In this document: piece by piece, positions 1-5,429 of the stretch
How positions within the stretch are numbered: position 1 is the stretch's first letter
Layout of the letters: the number at the start of each line of letters is the position of its first letter
Source of the DNA: Bacillota bacterium
Lineage (GTDB): Bacteria > Bacillota > Clostridia > Clostridiales > Clostridiaceae
Assembly: GCA_023440105.1 (NCBI GenBank)
Contig: JAEXSY010000072.1
Span: 1-5,429 of the forward strand
Length of the DNA stretch: 5,429 nt
Direction: 5' to 3'
Notes under the pieces: model-generated
What the model saw: only the letters and a program-made list of their open reading frames with translations
The model's database searches: none
Told to the model about the DNA's origin: nothing
Position numbers and translations under genes: made by a program

Positions 1-14
1 TAATACGAAAGCTT

Positions 15-185
15 ATGGATCCAAAATTATTATTTGGAATTGGCTTAGGTTTATTACTCAGCATAGCCTTATCCCTTCCATTTAAGATGGATAGTAATAT
101 TGCAGCTGATACAATCGAAGAAAGAGCTAGAGAAATGGGGATGAAGTATCCTGATGAAATAAAGGCTATTGAAAAGGGGGATTGA
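15..185 (+). CDS. Small membrane-anchored protein of unknown function, upstream of flgF
   Basis: This 56-codon frame starts at ATG 15 and ends at TGA 183-185. Residues 4-22 form one hydrophobic segment (KLLFGIGLGLLLSIALSLP), followed by a short charged helix-like tail containing IEERAREMGMKYPDEIK. That looks like a single-pass membrane anchor with a small cytoplasmic or extracytoplasmic tail. The tail loosely recalls the ERAxxLGM-type helix of small clostridial proteins sometimes annotated as MltG/YceG-like, but I would not assign that function. The stop lies 4 bases before the flgF start, and the flgF ribosome binding site sits inside its last codons, so the two are probably translationally coupled and in one operon. 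No good ribosome binding site precedes ATG 15, and the frame is open to the left edge, so the true start may lie outside the window. Confidence 0.6.
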   Translation: MDPKLLFGIGLGLLLSIALSLPFKMDSNIAADTIEERAREMGMKYPDEIKAIEKGD

Positions 186-189
186 GATA

Positions 190-948
190 ATGATAAGAGG
201 ATTATACACAGCTGTTTCAGGGCTTATAACCCAACAGTCTAAACAGGAAGTAGTTACAAATAACATTGCTAATGTAAATACTGTTGGCTTTAAAAGTGAT
301 AAGCTTGCCCTAGAGAGCTTTAAAGAGGTGCTGATTCAAAATTATGATGGATCATCCGGTGGTGGGAAAAGACAGGAGTTAGGTGGATTATCTCTTGGTA
401 GCAGAATTGATGAAACCATAACTTCCTTTACACAAGGTGCAATCGAAGATACAGGTAAGGAAAGGGATTTTGCCATAGTCGGTAGAGGGTTCTTTACAGT
501 GGAGAGAAATGGAAATCGTTTCTTTTCAAGAGATGGAAGCTTTAATGTTGATAATCAAGGTTTTTTGGTTAGTTCTACTGGTGATAGGGTCCTAGGAGTT
601 AATACTTCTAGCAATGAAATATCACCTATATATGTTGGTTATGGTAATATATCCCTAAGCGATAATAATATCTATATTGACAATAATTTATCCTATAGCT
701 TCTATACTGTTGATTTTGATAGCTATGATAACTTAGAAAAGATAGGAGATAATCTCTATAGTGGAGACGGTAGCTTTAGGGCAAATTGTGACGTTAAGCA
801 AAATGCATTAGAGAAATCTAATGTGAATATAGTTAATGAGATGCTAGAGATGATGACTGTAATGAGAAATTTTGAGAGTAATCAAAAGGTAGTGCAGATA
901 ATTGATGAAACCTTAAGCAAGGCTGCTAATGAGGTAGGACGAATATAA
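190..948 (+). CDS. flgF: Flagellar basal-body rod protein, FlgF/FlhO-like
   Basis: A 252-residue member of the flagellar rod/hook family, which is exported by the flagellar type III apparatus and assembles in the rod outside the membrane. Residues 1-36 carry the family N-terminus (MIRGLYTAVSG, then TNNIANVNTVGFK), which forms the rod coiled-coil with the C-terminus. The middle has the FlgE/F/G-like domain (DFAIVGRGFF at 93-102, RDGSFNVDNQGFL at 114-126). The C-terminus has LEKSNVNIVNEMLEMM at 207-222, the conserved C-terminal helix. Length matches FlgF (about 250) and FlgG (about 260). I chose ATG 190 because the family begins MIRGLYTA and an AGGGGG ribosome binding site lies 9 bases upstream. 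An in-frame TTG at 169 would put that site inside the gene. Proteins of this pair are hard to name apart; FlgF/FlhO is assigned because it is the first of the tandem and less FlgG-like at the C-terminus. Confidence 0.9.
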   Translation: MIRGLYTAVSGLITQQSKQEVVTNNIANVNTVGFKSDKLALESFKEVLIQNYDGSSGGGKRQELGGLSLGSRIDETITSFTQGAIEDTGKERDFAIVGRGFFTVERNGNRFFSRDGSFNVDNQGFLVSSTGDRVLGVNTSSNEISPIYVGYGNISLSDNNIYIDNNLSYSFYTVDFDSYDNLEKIGDNLYSGDGSFRANCDVKQNALEKSNVNIVNEMLEMMTVMRNFESNQKVVQIIDETLSKAANEVGRI

Positions 949-973
949 TTATCATAAAAAGGGAGGATTAGCT

Positions 974-1741
974 TTGAGAATTTTTTGGAATGGAAAAACT
1001 GCAATGAATGCTAATCAAGAAAAGCTTGATGTTATCTCTAATAATTTGGCTAATGTAAATACCACTGGTTATAAAAAGCTTGATGTAAAATTTACTGATC
1101 TTATGAGCGAAACCTATAATAAGCTCGGTTATCCTACTAATTCAGAAAAGGCTTTTACAGGTACTGGTGTAAAAACAACTGAAGCCCTGAGAGCTTTTAC
1201 ACAGGGCAGTCTAACGGAAACCTCTTTAAAGACAGATGTAGCAATAGATGGATCAGGATTTTTTAGGATGGAAAGGCCTGATGGAAGCATTACTTATACT
1301 AGAAATGGAAGCTTTAATTTAGATGGATATGGTAGACTCACCGATGGAAGAGGAAATTTATTATTTCTATCCTTTAAGGAAGGCTATGGTTATGACAATG
1401 TGCAATTTACCTCTGACAATTTAACTGTGAATAAAAATGGTGAAGTAGCTATTAAAAGAGGAGAAGAATACCACATAGTGGCTGCGATACCTCTTTATAG
1501 TCCTGTGGGAGATAATGCACTTTATTCTGTAGGTGAAAGCTTATATCAAATGCATGAAGGGTCCCAAATGGTCATGGGTGGAGCTGGGGATATCCTCCAA
1601 GGGTATATTGAAAATTCAAACGTTGATATGGGTGAAGAATTAACTGATATGATAATAACACAAAGGGCTTATCAATTTGGAGCGAAGATTGTAGAAACTG
1701 CCGATGAAATGTGGGCTATGATAAATAATTTAAGAAGATAG
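974..1741 (+). CDS. flgG: Flagellar basal-body rod protein, FlgG-like
   Basis: A 255-residue distal-rod protein, paralogous to the preceding gene and 25 bases downstream of it, so almost certainly in the same operon. Residues 9-34 hold the family N-terminal motif (KTAMNANQ, ISNNLANVNTTGYKK). The central part has DVAIDGSGFFRMERPDG at 88-104 and TRNGSFNLDGYGRL at 109-122. The C-terminus has GYIENSNVDMGEELTDMI followed by TQRAYQFGAKIVETADEM (210-246), the classical FlgG helix with TQRAY. Translation starts at TTG 974, supported by GGGAGG at 961-966 with a 7-base spacer and by the alignment of the N-terminal motif. The next ATG would remove the first ten residues. By family knowledge, FlgG forms the distal rod that joins the hook. 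FlhP is the Bacillus name for the equivalent protein. No sigma-28-type promoter is seen before it. Confidence 0.92.
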   Translation: MRIFWNGKTAMNANQEKLDVISNNLANVNTTGYKKLDVKFTDLMSETYNKLGYPTNSEKAFTGTGVKTTEALRAFTQGSLTETSLKTDVAIDGSGFFRMERPDGSITYTRNGSFNLDGYGRLTDGRGNLLFLSFKEGYGYDNVQFTSDNLTVNKNGEVAIKRGEEYHIVAAIPLYSPVGDNALYSVGESLYQMHEGSQMVMGGAGDILQGYIENSNVDMGEELTDMIITQRAYQFGAKIVETADEMWAMINNLRR

Positions 1742-1768
1742 TTAGTAGATAAAAAAACGTATTATAAT
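1742..1768 (+). promoter_or_regulatory. Weak candidate promoter for the CbiB-like gene
   Basis: A perfect TATAAT lies at 1763-1768, but the best -35 candidates (TTAGTA at 1742-1747, spacer 15) are poor and there is no extended -10 TG. In such AT-rich DNA a TATAAT can occur by chance. If used, transcription would begin near 1775, inside the CTCCTT segment that can pair with the downstream ribosome binding site. Confidence 0.3.
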
Positions 1769-1771
1769 GTA

Positions 1772-1808
1772 GCTCCTTGAATATATATAAGTATCATTGG
1801 TAAGGAGT
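1772..1808 (+). promoter_or_regulatory. Possible ribosome-binding-site-masking hairpin
   Basis: CTCCTT at 1773-1778 is the exact complement of the ribosome binding site AAGGAG at 1802-1807. G-U pairs at both ends (1772-1808 and 1779-1801) would extend the stem to 8 base pairs around a 21-base AT-rich loop. The ribosome binding site serves ATG 1815 with a 7-base spacer. In a transcript reading through from flgG this stem could lower translation of the membrane protein. The pairing is seen directly; the regulatory role is inference, and a 6-base complement to a purine-rich site can arise by chance. Confidence 0.35.
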
Positions 1809-1814
1809 GAGAAT

Positions 1815-2570
1815 ATGGGAATAGGTTATACCTTAGGCTGCCTTCTAAGTATATTATTATGGTCATTAAAAAGAAGCACAGTCTTTAATAAAATTGAATA
1901 TTTAGGACATAAATTTCATAAAGGAAAAATATTGGTTTATTTGTTATACTTGATAATGATGATAACTGGAGTATGGTTCTTTTTAACATATAAAAATGAG
2001 TGGACTAGTTTTATTATTGCTTTTATGGTAGTGGATATAAGCAATAGTGAAAAAAGCAATATTAATGCTTCAGAGCTTAAGTTTCATAAAACAATAGCAC
2101 TTAATTGCAAAGCGCTAGTTTGTGGCTTCGTGGCACCTCTTTTTTATATCTTGATATTTGGTAACTATATGGGTTTTATATACACTCTAGTTTTTCATAT
2201 TTCTGAACAGGGAAATTATAGAATGTTAACCTATTTGCTGAATATTTTAAGTATTATTCCTGCTTTTATATCCCAGGTAATCCTTTATGGAATTGCTCTT
2301 GTAATAGGTTGTAAAGATATAGATTTTAAAGGGGATTATATAGAAAACTCTTTTAAGAGACCATTTTTAAATTTAGAGGTAATTGCTGCTTCTATTGAAA
2401 GTGTAAGTTTTTATTATTATTTTCAAGAAGGTAAAGATGGATTTATTAAGGCTTATGGTAAAGAGAAAAATAGGCTTTCCTTTAAGAATATAATTCACTA
2501 TACTGGTATATTATATACAGCTTCTTTTGTGAGTTATATTGTATTCATAATAATTTGTTTAAGAAAATAA
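1815..2570 (+). CDS. Multi-pass membrane protein, diverged CbiB/CobD-like
   Basis: A 251-residue hydrophobic protein with probable membrane segments near residues 2-16, 39-58, 63-73, 101-127, 141-165 and 228-248. ATG 1815 follows AAGGAG by 7 bases; the in-frame TTG 1797 has no such site. I see similarity to CbiB/CobD, the membrane enzyme that attaches aminopropanol to cobyric acid. GFVAPLFYILIFGNYMGFIYT (104-124) corresponds to the family's DGIIAPLF...YK stretch. VFHISEQGNYRMLTY corresponds to the NTLDSMVGY region, and SIIPAFIS (146-153) to NYLPARLS. KRPFLNLEVIAAS (181-193) corresponds to the SPN-W-EA-AGAL region. The polar residues conserved in real CbiB (AEN-x-x-DG, the DSM-GY motif, the DD before N-x-x-PAR) are replaced or missing, and the protein is about 60 residues shorter than CbiB. 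It is therefore unlikely to be a working cobinamide synthase. No other cobalamin genes are in the window. It may be read through from flgG or have its own promoter. Confidence 0.72.
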   Translation: MGIGYTLGCLLSILLWSLKRSTVFNKIEYLGHKFHKGKILVYLLYLIMMITGVWFFLTYKNEWTSFIIAFMVVDISNSEKSNINASELKFHKTIALNCKALVCGFVAPLFYILIFGNYMGFIYTLVFHISEQGNYRMLTYLLNILSIIPAFISQVILYGIALVIGCKDIDFKGDYIENSFKRPFLNLEVIAASIESVSFYYYFQEGKDGFIKAYGKEKNRLSFKNIIHYTGILYTASFVSYIVFIIICLRK

Positions 2571-2675
2571 AAAAAAGACAGGGCTTATCATTAAATAACT
2601 CCTTATCATTATTAAACATTATTATTAATGTTCATAATGAGATGTAGAACTTTATTAATGAGCTCTGTCTTATTT
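2571..2675. terminator. Nested inverted repeat, probable bidirectional terminator
   Basis: It lies between two convergent genes and directly abuts both stops. The outer stem pairs 2575-2585 with 2661-2671 (11 pairs, one G-U), continuing after a 3-base bulge as CATTAA 2589-2594 with TTAATG 2655-2660. An inner hairpin pairs TCATTAT 2606-2612 with ATAATGA 2634-2640 and AACATTA 2615-2621 with TAATGTT 2626-2632 around a 4-base loop. On the minus strand the outer stem is followed by an unbroken T-run (the A-run at 2569-2576), a good intrinsic terminator for the pyrophosphatase gene. On the plus strand the following tract (TTATTTATATATTT) is weaker. The stems are long for a simple terminator. Confidence 0.75.
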
Positions 2676-2681
2676 ATATAT

Positions 2682-4331
2682 TTAATTCTTTTTGTGTAAT
2701 GTTATCTCTGCTGTAAGAGGAGGGATTATCTGCTTCTTTCTTGAGACTACTCCTGGAAGGTAAGAAGAGCTGTCCTTGATAGTTACTCCGAAGGCTTTTT
2801 CAATAACTTCTTTTTTAGGACCTACGGCATATATCTGTGAGCCTTTATTAAGGATATCTGTTAGCATTAATAGTACGACCTTTAAACCAGCATCCTTACT
2901 TTTTTTATCCATATATGTTAGCATATCATCCTTAATAGGCATAAAACCTTCTCTGTCCATAGTATATACCTGTGCTACACCTATTTTTACATCTTCAATA
3001 GTGAAGGTTTTAAAATCTTGATGGAAGATTTCTTCAATGGTTTTACCCTTGAGAGAAGTACCAGCCTTGAACATATCTTGAGCAAATTCCTCACTATCAA
3101 TATGAGCTATGTCACATAGTCTTTTTAAGATCATAGCATCCTTTGGTGTAGTAGTTGGTGATTTTAATAGCAGTGTATCTGAAATTATAGCTGCCGCCAT
3201 TAAGCCTGCTGCATGTTTTGATGGCCTTATTCCATTCTCAAAAAAGCATGATGCCACAATAGTAGAGGTGCTTCCTACGGGCTCATTCCTAAAATATATT
3301 GGTGTAAGGGTCTGAATATCTGCTACTCTATGATGATCTATAATTTCTATTATTTCTGCATCCTCAAGACCATGAACCGATTGGCTTCTTTCGTTATGAT
3401 CTACCTGAATAACCTTCTTTTTATGATTGGAAATAAGATGATATCTAGATATCATGCCTATAACCTTATTGCTTTCATCGAGAACAGGATAGCTTCTGTA
3501 CCTGGTCTGAATCATAATATCTTTTATGTCATCTACAAGCTCTTCCACAGAAAAAGCTATAAGATCATCTTTTGCCATTACATGCTTTACTGGGATACTT
3601 TGAACAATAAGTCTTGAAGCTGTAAAAGTGTCATGAGGTGTGGAAATTATTGTTACACCATTAGCCTCTGCTTTTTCTTTGATCTCAGGGCTGATTTCAT
3701 GAGAAAAAGCTAGTATCATTAAGGAAATTTTTTTATCAATAAGGAGGCTTTGAGCCTCATCTCTATCCCCAACTATTACTATATCGCCCATTTCTACCAC
3801 ATCACTAAGCTTAGAAGGCTCCATATCAGCTACTAGTATTTTACCATTAAAGTCTATGGAACTTTTCCTTTCAGTTATTAGAACCCCCGATAAGGTGTCT
3901 AGTATGTTATCAATTGAAGTATTGCTTTTGGATAAAATTGTATTATCCCAAATATCCATGAAGTTTGTAGTTAAGCTAGATACTGATAAAATTCCAATTA
4001 GATAATCATTATCATCAACTACAGGAAGTGACTTGAGATTATTGCTCTTCATAATATTCCAAGCCATTTTTAAAGAAATGTCAGGAGCTATAGGATGGAT
4101 TTTATCAATATTTAAATCTCCCACCTGAAGCTTAACTGTTTCTAATAAAGGAGGCTTTGGAACACCAAAATAATCTAATATAAACTGGGTTTCGCGATTA
4201 GGCTCGCCCAGTCTAACAGCTTGCGCCTTTATAGAACCTGTTTTGTTTTTAAACTCAGCATAAGCAATTGCTGCGCATATTGAATCAGAATCTGGGTTTC
4301 TATGACCTGTGACGTATATAAGATCCTTCAA
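2682..4331 (-). CDS. ppaC: Mn-dependent family II inorganic pyrophosphatase with CBS-DRTGG regulatory insert
   Basis: Hydrolyses pyrophosphate to two phosphates in the cytoplasm, pulling biosynthetic reactions forward. The 549 residues show the family II fold split by an insert. The DHH domain begins with GHRNPDSDS (9-17). CBS1 spans about 71-128 (SLPVVDDNDYLIGILSVSSL). A DRTGG-type domain spans about 135-245, and CBS2 about 249-305 (SYPVLDESNKVIGMISRYHL). The DHH domain then resumes with DHNERSQS (311-318), the DHH motif (332-334), GSTSTIV (353-359) and ISDTLLLKSPT (383-393). The DHHA2 domain ends with SRKKQ (530-534), which binds pyrophosphate. By alignment with the short Bacillus enzyme, the metal ligands H10, D14, D16, D311, H333 and D385 are all present, so it should be active. 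The CBS pair binds adenine nucleotides; in the C. perfringens relative AMP inhibits and diadenosine polyphosphates activate. The start is TTG 4331, supported by AAAGGAGG 8 bases upstream and the conserved MKDLIYVTGH beginning. It is monocistronic here, divergent from the Ca2+-ATPase gene. Confidence 0.95.
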   Translation of the reverse strand: MKDLIYVTGHRNPDSDSICAAIAYAEFKNKTGSIKAQAVRLGEPNRETQFILDYFGVPKPPLLETVKLQVGDLNIDKIHPIAPDISLKMAWNIMKSNNLKSLPVVDDNDYLIGILSVSSLTTNFMDIWDNTILSKSNTSIDNILDTLSGVLITERKSSIDFNGKILVADMEPSKLSDVVEMGDIVIVGDRDEAQSLLIDKKISLMILAFSHEISPEIKEKAEANGVTIISTPHDTFTASRLIVQSIPVKHVMAKDDLIAFSVEELVDDIKDIMIQTRYRSYPVLDESNKVIGMISRYHLISNHKKKVIQVDHNERSQSVHGLEDAEIIEIIDHHRVADIQTLTPIYFRNEPVGSTSTIVASCFFENGIRPSKHAAGLMAAAIISDTLLLKSPTTTPKDAMILKRLCDIAHIDSEEFAQDMFKAGTSLKGKTIEEIFHQDFKTFTIEDVKIGVAQVYTMDREGFMPIKDDMLTYMDKKSKDAGLKVVLLMLTDILNKGSQIYAVGPKKEVIEKAFGVTIKDSSSYLPGVVSRKKQIIPPLTAEITLHKKN

Positions 4332-4383
4332 ACTAACTTCCTCCTTTGTAATTATTTTTAATATTTACATATCTGCAACTATT

Positions 4384-4412
4384 ATTTTACTTCCTAAATT
4401 ATAAATTGTCAC
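4384..4412 (-). promoter_or_regulatory. Probable sigma-A promoter of the pyrophosphatase gene
   Basis: Read on the minus strand: -35 GTGACA (4412-4407), a 17-base spacer, and -10 TAAAAT (4389-4384). This gives a start near 4377 and a leader of about 45 bases before TTG 4331, with the AAAGGAGG site in the right place. Box match and exact spacing support it; the DNA is AT-rich, so other -10 choices exist. Confidence 0.6.
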
Positions 4413-4435
4413 CTATATATTCTAGAAATTATAAA
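4406..4435 (+). promoter_or_regulatory. Alternative upstream promoter candidate for the ATPase gene
   Basis: TTGTCA at 4406-4411 and TATAAA at 4430-4435 are separated by 18 bases on the plus strand. The -35 box is nearly the reverse complement of the pyrophosphatase -35 box (shared bases 4407-4411), so the two could compete for RNA polymerase. If used, it gives the ATPase a leader of about 100 bases in which I recognise no riboswitch. Confidence 0.35.
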
Positions 4436-4480
4436 AGGTGTATTAATTATGACTATATCTCGGTATACCAATAAAGTGCC

Positions 4481-4508
4481 TTGCATAATATTACTTATAT
4501 ATTAATAT
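4481..4508 (+). promoter_or_regulatory. Probable sigma-A promoter of the Ca2+-ATPase gene
   Basis: TTGCAT at 4481-4486, a 16-base spacer and TAATAT at 4503-4508 predict a start near 4515 and a short leader of about 27 bases carrying the ribosome binding site AGAAGGGAG (4525-4533). The -10 lies inside the 12-base perfect palindrome TATATTAATATA (4498-4509), which may be chance in AT-rich DNA or an operator. Confidence 0.5.
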
Positions 4509-4541
4509 AGATATTTATATGATTAGAAGGGAGTGTACCAG

Positions 4542-5429
4542 TTGATACAGGAGAAGGAACTCTATAGAGGATTAAGCAGTGAGGAAGCTACGAAGAGGTT
4601 AAAAGTCTATGGAAGTAATATTATTATTGAAAAGAAAAAAATATCTCCTATTTTTATTTTATTAGCACAATTCAATGATTTTATTATATGGGTGCTATTA
4701 GCTGCAACATTAGTATCTGGACTTATGAGGGAGATGTCCGATGCAATTACTATTTTAATAATTGTTATTATTAACGCTATTTTAGGCTTTATTCAGGAAT
4801 ATAGGACAGAAAAATCCTTAGAGGCACTAAAGAGTATGGCGGCTCCTACCTGTAAAGTTATGAGGGACGGTAAGGTAAAAGTAGTAAATGCAGAAGAGAT
4901 AACAATTGGAGATATTATACTCTTGGAAGCAGGAGATAGGATCCCTGCCGATGGTGTGCTTATTGAATGCAGCGGTGTATTAGTGGATGAATCTCTACTT
5001 ACAGGAGAATCTATGGGTGTTAGCAAATCAGCCGCTGGTAAAAATAATTATGTGTACATGGGAACAACTATCCTAAAGGGTAGAGGTAAAGCGAAAATAG
5101 CTCAGATAGGTATGAAGACTGAGATGGGAAAGATAGCTGATATGCTTCAATCTATTGAAGAGGAAAAATCCCCTATAAAGATAAAGCTTAATCATCTTGG
5201 TAAGCTAATGGTAGTTATCTGTCTAGTAATATGTGCTGCCGTTACAGTCCTAGGAATACTAAGAGGACAACCTGTTGGAGAGATGTTTTTATTAGGTGTG
5301 AGCTTAGCTGTAGCTGCTATACCAGACGGCTTACCAGCTATAGTTACAGTTTCCTTAGCCTTAGGTGTATCCAGGATGCTTAAAAGAAATGCTTTAGTAA
5401 GAAAGCTTCCTGCAGTGGAAACATTAGGT
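4542..5429 (+). CDS. P-type (P2A) Ca2+-transporting ATPase, N-terminal part only
   Basis: The first 296 codons of a cation pump that should run to about 850-900 residues; the window edge cuts it. The frame starts at TTG 4542, with AGAAGGGAG ending 8 bases upstream. Residues 8-26 match the N-terminal cation-ATPase domain (RGLSSEEATKRLKVYGSN). Membrane segments M1 and M2 are near 42-62 and 67-86. The actuator domain follows, with GDIILLEAGDRIPADGV (123-139) and the dephosphorylation motif LTGES (153-157). M3 is near 222-241 and M4 near 247-275, with PDGLP (261-265). In SERCA and most bacterial Ca2+ pumps this motif is PEGLP, the Glu being an ion ligand; here it is Asp262. The last residues, RKLPAVETLG, are the lead-in to the phosphorylated DKTGT motif, which lies just outside. 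Family features point to Ca2+ (SERCA/PMCA-like) export, but Mn2+ or another cation cannot be excluded. It is divergent from the pyrophosphatase gene. Confidence 0.93.
   Translation, partial: MIQEKELYRGLSSEEATKRLKVYGSNIIIEKKKISPIFILLAQFNDFIIWVLLAATLVSGLMREMSDAITILIIVIINAILGFIQEYRTEKSLEALKSMAAPTCKVMRDGKVKVVNAEEITIGDIILLEAGDRIPADGVLIECSGVLVDESLLTGESMGVSKSAAGKNNYVYMGTTILKGRGKAKIAQIGMKTEMGKIADMLQSIEEEKSPIKIKLNHLGKLMVVICLVICAAVTVLGILRGQPVGEMFLLGVSLAVAAIPDGLPAIVTVSLALGVSRMLKRNALVRKLPAVETLG

Noticed and set aside
169..189. TTG 169 as the start of the FlgF-like protein
   Set aside because: It would place the ribosome binding site inside the gene and add seven residues (MKRGIEI) before the conserved MIRGLYTA beginning.
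69..266. Minus-strand 65-residue open frame
   Set aside because: It lies opposite the small upstream gene and flgF, has no ribosome binding site or recognisable domain, and is a shadow.
1742..1814. Intrinsic terminator after flgG
   Set aside because: The only inverted repeat (CTCCTT/AAGGAG) is short, with a long AT loop, and is not followed by a T-run; it overlaps the next ribosome binding site instead.
2776..3617. Three plus-strand open frames (2776-3021, 3109-3315, 3330-3617)
   Set aside because: All lie opposite conserved pyrophosphatase domains and show no family motifs.
4436..4541. A yybP-ykoY-type Mn2+ or other riboswitch before the cation ATPase
   Set aside because: Such elements do occur before P-type ATPases, but I see none of the conserved core sequences, and the nearer promoter leaves only about 27 bases of leader.
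4793..5026. Minus-strand 77-residue open frame
   Set aside because: It lies opposite the conserved actuator domain of the ATPase, including the TGES motif.
1..5429. CRISPR array, tRNA, insertion sequence or attachment site
   Set aside because: No spaced direct repeats, cloverleaf, transposase frame or paired terminal repeats were seen.

Overview
The window reads as low-GC Gram-positive, clostridial chromosome. It is AT-rich, has strong AGGAGG-type ribosome binding sites and frequent TTG starts, carries two FlgF/FlgG-type basal-body genes, and encodes a pyrophosphatase of the CBS-DRTGG-CBS-DHH type known from anaerobic Firmicutes such as Clostridium perfringens. The species cannot be named from the sequence.

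Layout. (1) Bases 1-1741, plus strand: the end of what looks like a flagellar operon. A small membrane-anchored protein of unknown role (15-185) is followed 4 bases later by an FlgF/FlhO-like rod protein (190-948) and then an FlgG-like rod protein (974-1741). No promoter for these is visible, so transcription presumably enters from the left. (2) 1742-2570, plus strand: a 251-residue membrane protein. I read it as a strongly diverged relative of the cobalamin-biosynthesis protein CbiB/CobD in which the conserved polar residues are replaced or deleted. Its ribosome binding site is complementary to a segment 23 bases upstream. (3) 2571-2675: a nested inverted repeat between convergent genes, most likely a bidirectional terminator. 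(4) 2682-4331, minus strand: a complete 549-residue nucleotide-regulated, manganese-dependent inorganic pyrophosphatase. (5) 4332-4541: a divergent promoter region with -35-like boxes that overlap on the two strands. (6) 4542-5429, plus strand: the first 296 codons of a P-type Ca2+-ATPase, cut by the window edge just before its phosphorylation motif.

The flagellar genes work together in the distal rod of the basal body. The pyrophosphatase and the cation pump share an intergenic region and may be co-regulated. A physiological link (Ca2+ inhibits many pyrophosphatases) is possible but only inferred. There is no sign of a mobile element, CRISPR array, tRNA or rRNA. The parts most worth a second look are the CbiB-like protein without the family's active residues, the hairpin over its ribosome binding site, and the PDGLP variant of the usual PEGLP ion-site motif in the ATPase. 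I see no clear evidence of a wholly new system.
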